A stretch of DNA of 64,000 nt from UBA1429 sp964482225 (GTDB taxonomy: Bacteria; Chloroflexota; Anaerolineae; UBA1429), in assembly GCA_964482225.1 (NCBI GenBank), contig CAYZWT010000018.1, positions 16,201 through 80,200 of the forward strand, read 5' to 3'. Under the pieces are notes generated by a model. The model ran no database searches, was not told the origin of the DNA, and saw only the letters and a list, made by a program, of their open reading frames with translations. Shown one piece after another: positions 1 to 9,472 of this stretch. How positions within the stretch are numbered: position 1 is the first letter of the stretch; every line of letters begins with the position of its first letter. The position numbers were made by a program, and so were the translations under genes.

Positions 1-1320
1 ATGCGCCCTCTGCAAGAGCTCACCGAGGCGGCCCAGAGCATGGCCCTGGGCGAACTGGGCCAGCGCATCGAGCCGGCGGACGAATGGGAGCTGTACCAAC
101 TGGCATCCAGCTTTAACCAGATGTCGGCCGAGCTACAGGAGCTCTACTATGGCCTGGAGCGCAAAGTGGCCGACCGCACCCATGAGCTGGAGACCCTGAA
201 CCGACTGGCGACCCGGCTGGGCCGTTCGCTGGATCTGCGCCAGACGTTGCAGACCACTCTGGAGCAGATGGCGCAGGTGATCCGGTGGCCGGCGGGCCTG
301 GCCTATCGGGCGACTCCCGAGGGCGGGGCGCTAGAACTCTTGTGCAGCCAGCGCGTCTCCGGCCATCCCCCTCAGAGCCTGCCCCTGGATGCCGCCTGGG
401 GTTCTGGCGCAGCGCCGGTCGCCTTGGGCGAGGCGTCCGGCGGGCTGCGCGAGGTGATGCTGGCCGCCGGATGGCGCAGCGTCGTGTGCGTGCCCCTGGC
501 GGCGCGCGCCGGGCTGCAAGGCCTGATCCTGCTGGGCTCGCCCACGGAGCGCGCGTTGGCCGAGGAGCAGCGCGCCTTGCTAGCGGCCATGCTGCGTCAG
601 GCGGCGATGGCCGCTGACAACGCGCGGCTCTATGAGCGGGCCGAGGCCGAAGCCGTCGCCGCCGAGCGCAATCGCCTGGCCCGCGAGCTGCACGATTCGG
701 TCAGCCAGACCCTCTTTTCGGCCAACCTGCTGGCCGGGGTGATCCCGATCCTGTGGGAGAGCAACCCGGAGGAGGCGCGCCGGCGACAGGCCGAGCTGCG
801 TGAGCTAACCCAGGGCGCGCTGGCCGAGATGCGCACCCTGTTGCTCGAGCTGCGCCCCCGGGCCCTGCTAGAGGCCCCACTGGAGGACCTGCTCAAGCAG
901 TTGGCGGCTGCCGTCGGGGGCCGCGCCCGGCTGCCCATTGCGCTAGAGATCCCGCCGCTGCCCGATCTGCCCGGCGAGGTGCGCCTCACCCTATATCGCA
1001 CGGCCCAAGAGGCGCTCAACAATATCGCCAAGCATGCCCACGCCCAACAGGTCTGGCTCCGGCTGGAAGCGGACACAGCCGAGGCTGGACGGGCTGCGGT
1101 GCGCCTGACCGTTCGCGATGACGGGCATGGGTTCGACCCTGCTGCGGTGCAGGGCGATCATCTGGGGCTGCGGATGATGCGCGAACGCGCCGAGGCCATC
1201 GGCGGCGCACTGACCATCGCCAGCAAGCCCGGGCAGGGCGCGTGCGTGACGCTGTGTTGGGCCCAGGCCCCGGGCGGTTCCATCGAGGAGGATGCGCAGG
1301 CAGAGGAGGAGCAGCCATGA
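1..1320 (+). CDS. NarL/LiaS-type sensor histidine kinase, 5' end cut by window
   Basis: This is the cytoplasmic part of a two-component sensor kinase. It opens inside a HAMP linker (residues 1-55), then a coiled coil, a GAF-like sensor domain (about 75-205), a HisKA_3 dimerisation domain with phospho-acceptor H231 in the motif ARELHDSVSQTL, and a HATPase_c domain with an N-box near residues 331-345 (TAQEALNNIAKHA) and a G-box near 373 (DDGHGFDP). The transmembrane sensor part must lie upstream of the window, so residue 1 here is an internal Met and not the true start. The stop overlaps the start of the following response regulator (ATGA), which implies translational coupling and a cognate pair. 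The signal sensed is unknown. Confidence 0.9.
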   Translation: MRPLQELTEAAQSMALGELGQRIEPADEWELYQLASSFNQMSAELQELYYGLERKVADRTHELETLNRLATRLGRSLDLRQTLQTTLEQMAQVIRWPAGLAYRATPEGGALELLCSQRVSGHPPQSLPLDAAWGSGAAPVALGEASGGLREVMLAAGWRSVVCVPLAARAGLQGLILLGSPTERALAEEQRALLAAMLRQAAMAADNARLYERAEAEAVAAERNRLARELHDSVSQTLFSANLLAGVIPILWESNPEEARRRQAELRELTQGALAEMRTLLLELRPRALLEAPLEDLLKQLAAAVGGRARLPIALEIPPLPDLPGEVRLTLYRTAQEALNNIAKHAHAQQVWLRLEADTAEAGRAAVRLTVRDDGHGFDPAAVQGDHLGLRMMRERAEAIGGALTIASKPGQGACVTLCWAQAPGGSIEEDAQAEEEQP

Positions 1321-1958
1321 CCCAGGCGGAGCCCATTCGGGTGTTGATCGTAGATGACCAGCCGGTGGTGCGCAGCGGGCTGGGGGCCTTTTTGCAGGCC
1401 TTTGCGGATCTGGAGCTGGTGGGCGAGGCCAGCAATGGTGAGGAGGCCCTGCGTCTGTGCCAGACGTTACGCCCCGATGTGATCCTCATGGACCTGATCA
1501 TGCCGGTCATGGATGGCGTCGAGGCGACTCGCCAGGTCTCGGCGCAGCACCCCGAGATCCAGGTCCTGGCGCTGAGCAGCTTTAGCGACGATGACCTGGT
1601 CAGGCGGGCCATGCAGGCGGGCGCTGTGGGCTATTTGCTCAAGAACGTCTCGCACATCGCGCTGGCCGAGGCGATTCGGGCGGCCCATGCGGGGCGCGCC
1701 ACCCTGGCCCCCGAGGCGGCCCAGGTTCTGATCCGCGCCACGCGCCGGCCCCAGTCTCCCGGCCACGATCTCACCCCGCGCGAGCGCGAGGTGCTGGCGC
1801 TCATGGTGCAGGGGCTGGGCAATCTAGAGATCGCCACGCGCCTGGGCATCGGCGAGGCCACCGTCAAGACCCACGTGAGCCACGTCATCGCCAAGCTGGG
1901 CGCCTCCGGCCGCACCGAGGCGGTGGCGCTGGCCATCCGCCTCGGTTTGATCTCCTGA
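1317..1958 (+). CDS. LuxR/NarL-family response regulator
   Basis: A 213-residue DNA-binding response regulator and the partner of the kinase that overlaps it by four bases. The receiver domain holds the acidic pair D13-D14 (VLIVDDQPVV), the phospho-acceptor Asp in DVILMDLIMPVMDG near residue 57, and the conserved Lys in GYLLKNVS. A C-terminal GerE/LuxR helix-turn-helix begins at LTPREREVLALM (about residue 145) and includes the recognition helix EATVKTHVSHVIAKLG. The start was placed at the ATGA overlap because the longer upstream reading frame runs through kinase codons and has no receiver homology. The regulated genes are unknown. The next gene is convergent, so no target is suggested by neighbourhood. 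Confidence 0.93.
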   Translation: MTQAEPIRVLIVDDQPVVRSGLGAFLQAFADLELVGEASNGEEALRLCQTLRPDVILMDLIMPVMDGVEATRQVSAQHPEIQVLALSSFSDDDLVRRAMQAGAVGYLLKNVSHIALAEAIRAAHAGRATLAPEAAQVLIRATRRPQSPGHDLTPREREVLALMVQGLGNLEIATRLGIGEATVKTHVSHVIAKLGASGRTEAVALAIRLGLIS

Positions 1959-1999
1959 GCAGCCAACGGCGGGCGAACCCCTGGCGTGCAGCCCCTGGC

Positions 2000-4318
2000 C
2001 TATGGCGCGAGGATGCGCACCAAGGCAATCGGGGCGCGATCCTCGGACGCCGTCTCATCCAGAACGGGCAGGCGGCGCCAGTCCTCCAGCGAGTATAGCC
2101 CCACGTAGAGCCACGCCTCGCCCTCCGGGGCCTCCTCGCTCACCGTCAACCGGTGATGGTCCACCAGGCGCTCGCCCGATCCCCAGAAGCTGGTGGGATA
2201 GTCGCCGTCCATTGGCGGGCCATCTCCTTGGCCGACAAGGGCGCCATCAGCGCCGATGAGATGCACCAGCACCTGATAATCCTCCGGCAGAGGGGCGGTT
2301 TCCCAGTAGAGGACGACGGGCGCCACATCGCCGGGGCGCAACTCGGTCTCGGGCAGGTCATAGCCCAGCAGGCGCACCCCTGGGCCCAGGGTGATATCCA
2401 GCGCGTGCGAGGGGACGGCGCTCGCGCCGCGCCCCTCGATCTTGACACGTGCAAGGATCGTCTGGGCCACCGGCTGCCCCATGCCGTCGCTGGCAGGCAG
2501 GCGCTGCATGGTCTTGAACTGGTACAGCCCCACCTCCAGTTGCGCCGCCGTGGGCGCGAGTGCATCCGGGTCAATCTGCAACGTGTACGTATCCTGGATG
2601 ACCTCGCCGGGCTGCCAGCGGCTGGTGGGATACTTGCCCATGCCTGCGTGGCTATCGCGATAGCCGATCTTGCGCCCCTCTCGCCCGAACAGGTGCAGAT
2701 ACAGACTGTAATCCTGTTCCACGGGTGCCAGCGCATGCCAATAGAGCGTGATAGAGAGCTCCTCGCCCGGCCGGGCCGAATCCGGCCGGATCTCGTAGGC
2801 GGCCAACTCGATGCGCCCATCATAGACCGCCCCGAAAGGCGTTGCCGATTGGGGGATGGCGTCTCGCGCCGTAATGGGCGGCGGCGCGTAGGCTGGCTTG
2901 ATCGTTGTCCAGGGCGCGGCGACGGCCAGGATGAGCGGCGCCAGGCAACCGATCACCAGCGGGGGTGGCCAGCGTCGCGGGCGCGACCGGGCGCATAGCC
3001 CCCAGGCCACGATGAGCGAGATGGCGCCGATGGCGGGAAAGACCAGGCGCCCCTGTGAGGCGCGGGTCATCAGGGTCCAGCGTAAAAGCGAGATATGCAA
3101 GACGACGGTCCAGAGCGCGAGGGTGAGGAGGCTCAAGAGAAACGGGGCCTTGCTCCGATCCAGGGCGCCCGCAAAAGCATCTATGCGCCCGGAAAGGAGC
3201 GTATAGAGCGCGCCCAGCGCCCCGATCCACAGGATCGCCTCCAGGATCCAGACGGCAAAGAGCGGACTGAGCACCACGTTGACGGCGCCAAACAGGCCCC
3301 AATAGCTGATGCGAAACCCCAGGAACTCTTCCCATACGCTCTGAAGGGTAAAGACGTCGTTGCGTTGGCCAAAGACGGCCACCATGGTGTGAACGCCCGT
3401 GAGTTCGCCATAGAGCACAAGGTTGCGCACATACCACCAGCCGCCGATGAGCAGGGCCGCGCCAAGGACGGGGGCTGTGTGGCGGAGCCAGCGGTGCAGG
3501 ATGTCGCGCCTGGGCCACCAACGCCAACCCTCGCCTAGATGCCCCTTGAGCGCCTCCAGGCCAAGCGCCAGGGCCGCCAGGGGCGCGAGCGCCAGCCCGC
3601 TGAGTTTGGCCAAGGAAGCAAGCCCCAGCGTGACTCCCAGCCATACCAGCCTCTTGGGCGTGCATCCGTGATAGAGTATCTCGACCAGTTGCACAAGCGC
3701 CCAGGTGGCCAGCAATGTGATCAGGTTATCGTTGTTCACCGATGCGCTGAGGTAGATGAACATGGGGTTGAACGCGGTCAGGGCCATCGCGCCGAGGGCT
3801 ATCGCTGGCCGCTGCGGAAAGAGGGCCATTCCGAGCCTGTAGACGCCCCAGACGGCGCCCGCCCCTAGCAGAATGGAGAACCAGCGCGCCAGCCGGATGG
3901 CCAGGGTCGCGCCGCGCCAGGGCCAGCTTTCGGCCTCTGAATGGAGGATGAGGTTCTGGTTATCGCGGGTGAGGCCGATGCCGATGCGGGCGTGTGGATT
4001 GCGCACCAGTAACTCGGCGAAATCGCTGCTATCGACCCAAAAGGTGAACCCTGCGCCCAGGATGTAGTAGAGCGGCGGCTGGCTGCCTTCCTGTTCATAG
4101 GAGGTCGCCTCCCCAGGGCGCTGGATCGGCAGCCCGTGTCCATCGGCTATGTACTGGATGTACGCATAGTGGTGAATCTCATCCAGACTCTCCAGGATCG
4201 GGTTGACGACGCTATACACCAGGCCGAGCGCTACAAAACACGCCAGGATGGCCAGGGCGATCCGGCGGTAAGGCTCGGGCTGCGGGCGAGAGATGCGCCT
4301 CGTCTGCGATGCAAGCAT
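2000..4318 (-). CDS. GT-C fold membrane glycosyltransferase (PMT/ArnT-like), copy 3 of 3
   Basis: A 772-residue polytopic membrane protein. The first helix is followed by a luminal loop with the acidic motif SLDEIHHYAYIQYIADG and then QPPLYYILGAGF, typical of lipid-linked-sugar GT-C transferases (GT39/GT83 superfamily), where the Asp/Glu pair is thought catalytic. About ten further hydrophobic segments run to about residue 475. The C-terminal 300 residues are two repeats of a soluble beta-rich domain, each carrying DY-x-HL, YPTS-x-W and a GLY motif. The start at 4318 was chosen because GAGG sits 8 nt upstream; a longer frame from 4360 would encode that site. It is the last of three tandem paralogues read from one promoter near 9084. 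Donor and acceptor are not determinable; decoration of cell-surface glycans is an inference. Confidence 0.82.
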   Translation of the reverse strand: MLASQTRRISRPQPEPYRRIALAILACFVALGLVYSVVNPILESLDEIHHYAYIQYIADGHGLPIQRPGEATSYEQEGSQPPLYYILGAGFTFWVDSSDFAELLVRNPHARIGIGLTRDNQNLILHSEAESWPWRGATLAIRLARWFSILLGAGAVWGVYRLGMALFPQRPAIALGAMALTAFNPMFIYLSASVNNDNLITLLATWALVQLVEILYHGCTPKRLVWLGVTLGLASLAKLSGLALAPLAALALGLEALKGHLGEGWRWWPRRDILHRWLRHTAPVLGAALLIGGWWYVRNLVLYGELTGVHTMVAVFGQRNDVFTLQSVWEEFLGFRISYWGLFGAVNVVLSPLFAVWILEAILWIGALGALYTLLSGRIDAFAGALDRSKAPFLLSLLTLALWTVVLHISLLRWTLMTRASQGRLVFPAIGAISLIVAWGLCARSRPRRWPPPLVIGCLAPLILAVAAPWTTIKPAYAPPPITARDAIPQSATPFGAVYDGRIELAAYEIRPDSARPGEELSITLYWHALAPVEQDYSLYLHLFGREGRKIGYRDSHAGMGKYPTSRWQPGEVIQDTYTLQIDPDALAPTAAQLEVGLYQFKTMQRLPASDGMGQPVAQTILARVKIEGRGASAVPSHALDITLGPGVRLLGYDLPETELRPGDVAPVVLYWETAPLPEDYQVLVHLIGADGALVGQGDGPPMDGDYPTSFWGSGERLVDHHRLTVSEEAPEGEAWLYVGLYSLEDWRRLPVLDETASEDRAPIALVRILAP

Positions 4319-4393
4319 GTACGATACCTCGTCTCGGAATGAACTATACGGTCTACCCACGTTCCACGTTCGAGCCGGCGCCGAGTGCGCCGC

Positions 4394-6631
4394 CTAACGC
4401 TCGACGACAACCGAGAATAGCGGCATTGCCCCATTATCCAGCGTCTGGCCCACAGCATCTCTTGCGGGCAAGCGCGAGAGATCATCCACGCGGTACCATC
4501 CGGCGACGACATTGTACGTCCCTGGGCTCAGCTCCCAAGGCAGCGCGATCTGCCGTTCGTCCATTACCATGTCACCTGAGCGCCACAGGGAGGTGGGGTA
4601 TGCCCCCTCCTGTGGCGGATGGTCATACGTCGCAACCAGGCTCCCTTCCGCGTCGAGGAGGTGCACAAAAACGCTATAATCCGCACTCGGGTTCGCCAGA
4701 GCGCGCCATGTCAGGGCAAAGTGGAGCGTTGCGCCAGGTATGCCTACCTCACTCGGTGGAACAAGCCGGGTCAGCTCGACGACGTCGCCCAGCGCATAGA
4801 GCCGATGCCCTTGCAGCGCCGGGGGGCTGCTGGGGCCCAGCCGAATGATCCCCAATGTGGCCGTGGTTTGCCCGTCGCGCGTGGGGAGCAGGTAACTGCC
4901 ATCCTCTGACCAGAATCCCAGGTTCAGATGCACCCCCGTGGGTACCCAATCCCCCATCGGCACAGACAAGCGGATGGTATCTGCGATTATCTCGTCCTCT
5001 TGCCAAAGGCTGGTCGGATAATTCCCCAAGCCGGGATGTGTATCTCGTCCAGCAATTCTTTCTCCATGCGTATCGACAAGCTGCAGAAACATGCGATGAT
5101 CAGATTCGGTTTCGCCTGTGACTTGCCAGAAAAGAATGACATCGAGCGCCTCGCCGGGCGCGGCAGAATCCGGGTGCACCCCATACCCGATCAGTGTTCC
5201 CAGTCCAGGATACACTACCTCAGCGGTATTGGGCATCTCGGGGCGCTCGGCAGATGCGTAGCGCGGTGGCGGAGCATACGTGTGATGCAGGAACAACAGC
5301 GTATATACTGCCAGCCCGGCCATCAGGCATGTGAGGCCGGCGTATGCCCAAGAGGGGCGGCGCAATCTATCGAACCAGACGGAAACCCCGGCAACCAGCA
5401 GTGCCGAGAACGCTGGCATGGCAGGATAGAGGTAACGTCCGTTCCCTCCGGTGGGATTGCGAACGAGATAGTATAGCATGGCGGCCGTGAAGCCGAGCGA
5501 GGCAAAGCCAAGTACGAACCAATGGCCACCTCTTTCCTCCCAAAGCCTCTTTAATCCAGGGTGAACAATATGAACAAGATGCCCTATGAAAGAGAATACC
5601 AATAAAAAGAGGAATATTAGGTAGAACCCCAAAGGCATAGGAACCTGCCCGTACCCAAACCTGCCCCAGAAATTCATGAAAGCAAAGCCGATATCGGAAG
5701 AGAGGCGTGCAAGGCTCATTTCATCTATGCCTCGCTGCCCCCAAACTTGCAGGACGATTTCCAAGGCAAAAGGATCGCCATAGACAACATAGTTACGTAT
5801 ATACCAGAGGCCAGATACCAATAGTGCAACGAAAAAAACGATGAAAAATCGAGCAAACAAATATTTGAACGTTTTCTGCCTAAAAGAGTACAGCGCAAGG
5901 GCGGCTATCCACGGGGCCGCAAGAGCGAGCCCGTTCAGTTTGCTTAAAAGGGCCAGCCCATAGACGACGCCAAGGGCAAGCGTAGTGAGCAGAGAGAACC
6001 CTTTGTGCAAAGCGAGCACCGAAAGCAAGAGGACCCAGGCGCCACAGCAGATGACCAGGCTATCATTGTTAACGGCGCCGCCCATGTACAAGAACATCGG
6101 GTTGAGGGCGCCCACGGCGAGCATGGCAGCTACCTTGGGCAAGTTGCCGGGCCATATCATTCTGCCGAGACGCCACATAGCCATCAGCGTTCCCAGAGTC
6201 AGCAGAACCGACCACAGGCGCAATACGAGCACAACCAACGCCGTGCCGTTGTGCGGAAGAATCTGTGTTGTCTCGGGCAGATATTGGCGTTTATTGTCTT
6301 TCCCTACCTGGCCTGCCTCATATGCCCAAAAGGGGTTGTAATCCGGAATGTCGTAGGGGTCATTGATGCTGGAAACCAGCATGGCGCCGGCCAGGTAGTA
6401 CAGCGGAGGCTGATGGCTCTGAGATGGCGGGCCATCAGGCTGCTGTACCGGCAATGTCCTTTGATCTATCAGATGGCGAATGTATTGATAGTGCTGCAGC
6501 TCGTCAGGGGGCTCGAACAGTGGCGTTGTCAGGCTATACAGTGTGCCCAAGATCGCCACCACAACCAGAGAAGCGATCAGCAAGACAGAAAACGCTCTGT
6601 TATCCCATTGCCTTTCTACGACTTGGTTCAT
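4394..6631 (-). CDS. GT-C fold membrane glycosyltransferase (PMT/ArnT-like), copy 2 of 3
   Basis: A 745-residue paralogue of the two flanking genes. It has the same N-terminal layout (TM1, then a loop with PPDELQHYQYIRHLIDQ and QPPLYYLAGAML), many hydrophobic helices to about residue 450, and two C-terminal beta repeats with YPTSLW-type motifs (NYPTSLW and AYPTSLW). The Met at 6631 is preceded by GAGGGAG at good spacing; the upstream in-frame extension of 74 residues has no membrane or family features. Base composition inside this copy is noticeably more AT-rich between about 5550 and 6050 than in the flanking copies, so it may have a different history or simply weaker codon bias. The product is expected in the cytoplasmic membrane, transferring sugars from polyprenyl-phosphate donors. 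Confidence 0.82.
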   Translation of the reverse strand: MNQVVERQWDNRAFSVLLIASLVVVAILGTLYSLTTPLFEPPDELQHYQYIRHLIDQRTLPVQQPDGPPSQSHQPPLYYLAGAMLVSSINDPYDIPDYNPFWAYEAGQVGKDNKRQYLPETTQILPHNGTALVVLVLRLWSVLLTLGTLMAMWRLGRMIWPGNLPKVAAMLAVGALNPMFLYMGGAVNNDSLVICCGAWVLLLSVLALHKGFSLLTTLALGVVYGLALLSKLNGLALAAPWIAALALYSFRQKTFKYLFARFFIVFFVALLVSGLWYIRNYVVYGDPFALEIVLQVWGQRGIDEMSLARLSSDIGFAFMNFWGRFGYGQVPMPLGFYLIFLFLLVFSFIGHLVHIVHPGLKRLWEERGGHWFVLGFASLGFTAAMLYYLVRNPTGGNGRYLYPAMPAFSALLVAGVSVWFDRLRRPSWAYAGLTCLMAGLAVYTLLFLHHTYAPPPRYASAERPEMPNTAEVVYPGLGTLIGYGVHPDSAAPGEALDVILFWQVTGETESDHRMFLQLVDTHGERIAGRDTHPGLGNYPTSLWQEDEIIADTIRLSVPMGDWVPTGVHLNLGFWSEDGSYLLPTRDGQTTATLGIIRLGPSSPPALQGHRLYALGDVVELTRLVPPSEVGIPGATLHFALTWRALANPSADYSVFVHLLDAEGSLVATYDHPPQEGAYPTSLWRSGDMVMDERQIALPWELSPGTYNVVAGWYRVDDLSRLPARDAVGQTLDNGAMPLFSVVVER

Positions 6632-6734
6632 GGCTCCCTCGCCGAGATCTTTGGGGAATGGTATGCGGCCTTGGCCCCGGTATGAGCCTCGCGTATGCGA
6701 CGCGCACCTAGAGCCCGTGGGCAGCACCCGGTCA

Positions 6735-9008
6735 TCATGGGCCAGCGGCCTTTGCAATATGGATCGGGACAAGATACTGATTCTGCTCCAAGGGAGTCCC
6801 GCCGGCGTCTGTGGCCGCAAGACGCTGAAGGGTCTCAAGCCGGTAAATCCCAATGGCGAGCTGATATGCGCCCACGGGTAGGTTGGCCGGGATCGTGATC
6901 AGGTGCACATCTTGTACAGTATCGCCGGTGCGCCAGAGGCTCGTGGGGTAGCGCCCCGCCAAAGGCTGCCCATCGGTTTGGGCCAGGATCTCACCGCTCT
7001 GGTCCAAGAGGTGTACAAACACCGTGTAATCTTGATCCGGGGGCGCGAGCGCGCGCCAGCGTAGCGAGACGGCGATCTCGGAGCCGGCCTGGAACGCGCC
7101 CTCTACATGCTGCCCGGCAAGCGCAATCGCCTCGCCGAATACGACCCCCACCGAGCGGCCGGATACCCCCTGCCGTATGGACGGATCAACGACCCGCAAG
7201 CGCCCAAAGACGGCGCCCCCGCTCTCCACCTGCCCGCGCGGGGTTGCCAGCGGCAGGAACGCATAGGTTCCGTGCTGGAACACCTCCACCTTGATCATGG
7301 CGAACGCGGGCGCGGGGAAATCGTCCCCTATCCTGACCAGATAGCGGTCCTCGATAATCTCGCCGGGCTCCCAAAACTGGGTGCCTTCGTTGCCGCGCCC
7401 AGGATACGAGGCGACGCCGCCGTAAAAGACCAAGCTCGGATCTAGCAACTGTACCGAGATGGTATAGTCTTCCTCCATTTTCCCCAGGCATTGCCAGTAG
7501 AGCGTGATCTCGGTAATCTCGCCTGGATGGGCCGTAGCCTCCGGCAGGCGATAGCCCACAAGGGCCAACGCATCGCCAAAACGAAACTCTAGCGGCTGGG
7601 CAATCTCCTCCAGACGAGACCGGCTGACTCGCCCAGAATTGACATAGGACGGACGAATATAGAGCCAGGGAACGGCAATGGCAAAAGCCAACAATAAGGA
7701 TACATAGCTTGCCAATACGATGCGCCGGCGTCGCAACGGCGCCAGCTCCGCCAAGCCCAGGGCCTGTACGATGGCAACGATGGGCGCCAACGACATGAGA
7801 TAGCGGCCAGGCGATACGTCGGTAATGTGGCTGCTCAGGATCAAAAAGGTGGGTGGCACGAGCGTCCATAGGGCAATGATGCCCATCGCTGCCAGGCCTC
7901 TCCGGGGCGCTCCATTGCCACGCAAAAGCCCAAGCCCCACCCCCAGCAAAGCAAGTACGTTCATGACGGTGATCGCAATATAGAACGCGCCGTGCGCCGG
8001 GATGTTGCCCATGCCAAAGGCAGCCCAAAAGGTCTGGTAGGTGTAGCGCAGCCCGGCGGGCAGAATACCCCAGGCGAGGATCTGGCCGCGCTGTCCGGCG
8101 CCCCCCAGGATGGCGGGCAAGATGTACTTGGTGATCGCCCCTGAAACGCTCGAATGATGGCCGTGAAGATAGGTATTCCAGGATTCCCACAGGATCAAGA
8201 GCCCCGCGGCGCTGGCCAAGAGCAGCACGCCGCCGGCGATCAGCCCCAGACGCTTGGCCAAGCCAAAAGGGCCTCCTCGTCTGAGCACCATGACGATCAG
8301 CAGCGTCATAGCAGATGGCAGCAATGCGACGCCATTGGCCTTGGTCAATAGCGCTGCCAGAGTGGTCAGCATCAGCCAGAACACGCCCCAAAAGGAGGGT
8401 GCCTGTATGAACCTTATGGAGAGGAAAACCGCCAGAGTCGTCAAGAGCGCAATGGCGATATCGTTCGTGATGATGCTGCTCGTAAAGAGAAACTGCGGCA
8501 TCAGAGCCACGATCGCCATCGAAGCCAGCGCGATCTCGGGCCGGTCGGGCGCCAAACGGCGTCCAATGTGGTAGGTGAGCAGCACCGTCAGCGCTCCCAT
8601 GAGCATGGAGACACCCCGCGCGATGCGCATCCCCAACACCGAACCCGACCAGGGCCACTGCGATTCTGGCCCCTGGATGTACGCATTCAGAGTATAGCCA
8701 TCCGGCAGGTGTGGGTTGGGCCTAGGGCGCAGGTTGTCGCTCATCTCGATACCGGACGTCGCCAGTGCGCCAAAGAGATAGTACAGAGGGGGGTGATGCG
8801 TCGCGTCCCAGGCGACCTCAGGCACCAGCCGTTGGCCCGAAGCGGGGAGTTCGTGATGATTGACGACATACCGGATATAGGCGAAATGTGCCCACTCGTC
8901 ATACGCCTCGCCCAAGGGGATTGTCAGGGTGTATGAGAGGGCGAGGGCGATAAAGAGCCCCACAATCGCAGCGCGCCAAACTTGCACACGTGAGCGCGAG
9001 AACGGCAT
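6735..9008 (-). CDS. GT-C fold membrane glycosyltransferase (PMT/ArnT-like), copy 1 of 3
   Basis: A 757-residue promoter-proximal member of the tandem trio. TM1 is followed by the loop motif EAYDEWAHFAYIRYVVNHH and HHPPLYYLFGALA, the family's acidic catalytic-loop signature. About ten more hydrophobic segments follow, then two C-terminal beta domains with RGNEGTQFW and RYPTSLW signatures, each about 120 residues long. The start at 9008 was preferred over 9047 because an AGGAG lies 11 nt upstream, although that spacing is long. Gaps to the next paralogues are about 100 and 75 bp without clear terminators, so one transcript is likely. The exact sugar specificity cannot be read from sequence. 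Confidence 0.82.
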   Translation of the reverse strand: MPFSRSRVQVWRAAIVGLFIALALSYTLTIPLGEAYDEWAHFAYIRYVVNHHELPASGQRLVPEVAWDATHHPPLYYLFGALATSGIEMSDNLRPRPNPHLPDGYTLNAYIQGPESQWPWSGSVLGMRIARGVSMLMGALTVLLTYHIGRRLAPDRPEIALASMAIVALMPQFLFTSSIITNDIAIALLTTLAVFLSIRFIQAPSFWGVFWLMLTTLAALLTKANGVALLPSAMTLLIVMVLRRGGPFGLAKRLGLIAGGVLLLASAAGLLILWESWNTYLHGHHSSVSGAITKYILPAILGGAGQRGQILAWGILPAGLRYTYQTFWAAFGMGNIPAHGAFYIAITVMNVLALLGVGLGLLRGNGAPRRGLAAMGIIALWTLVPPTFLILSSHITDVSPGRYLMSLAPIVAIVQALGLAELAPLRRRRIVLASYVSLLLAFAIAVPWLYIRPSYVNSGRVSRSRLEEIAQPLEFRFGDALALVGYRLPEATAHPGEITEITLYWQCLGKMEEDYTISVQLLDPSLVFYGGVASYPGRGNEGTQFWEPGEIIEDRYLVRIGDDFPAPAFAMIKVEVFQHGTYAFLPLATPRGQVESGGAVFGRLRVVDPSIRQGVSGRSVGVVFGEAIALAGQHVEGAFQAGSEIAVSLRWRALAPPDQDYTVFVHLLDQSGEILAQTDGQPLAGRYPTSLWRTGDTVQDVHLITIPANLPVGAYQLAIGIYRLETLQRLAATDAGGTPLEQNQYLVPIHIAKAAGP

Positions 9009-9078
9009 GAAAAGCTGGACTCCTCTCCATCGGGAAGCGGTGCGCACGCGTTGAGCTTTACCCCTTTCCTAGCGTCCG

Positions 9079-9107
9079 ATTGTAGCGGCCCTTGGAGGCA
9101 TGGTCAA
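9079..9107 (-). promoter_or_regulatory. sigma70-type promoter of the glycosyltransferase operon
   Basis: On the minus strand TTGACC (9107-9102) is separated by 17 bp from TACAAT (9084-9079), about 70 bp upstream of the first glycosyltransferase start. Match quality and spacing are good. No operator is obvious. Confidence 0.65.
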
Positions 9108-9194
9108 ACAGGGCCCCGCCGGCGCAGAGCAGCGCGGAGCGGCCCGCGCCGACCCGGGCCCGGCCATCGCGATGAGAAAAGGCTTGCTTGGGGC

Positions 9195-9233
9195 TTGACT
9201 ATTGGACGAATATTTAGTATGCTAAGCATGCTT
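9195..9233 (+). promoter_or_regulatory. Promoter of the peptide-binding lipoprotein gene, with palindrome
   Basis: TTGACT (9195-9200), a 17-bp spacer and TATGCT (9218-9223) form a good sigma70-like promoter. The -10 lies in an imperfect dyad TTAGTATGCTAA and is followed at once by the perfect 10-bp palindrome AAGCATGCTT (9224-9233) at the expected start site, a reasonable repressor site. The leader to the start codon at 9473 is about 240 nt and holds no convincing ORF. Confidence 0.6.
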
Positions 9234-9472
9234 CTGGTTGGCGAGCGCGCCGCCAGCGCGCCATTGCAGCGCCCGCGCGGATCAGCCGCTTTTCGGCTGA
9301 ATCGAGAACCTTACGTCGTCAGGGCCGGCGTGGGTGGGAGGGCCTGTCCCGTAGAGCTCCCCAGCCCGAGGCGTATATGGAAAGGAGGCGGTTAGCAGAG
9401 TAGCTGTACCATCTCGTCAACTGTCAATGTCGACATGTATCAAGCCCAAACTGGGCGCCAAGGAGTGAAGCA

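Noticed and set aside
9051..9395. 114-codon ORF between the glycosyltransferase and binding-protein genes
   Set aside because: It contains both divergent promoters and has no family similarity or ribosome site.
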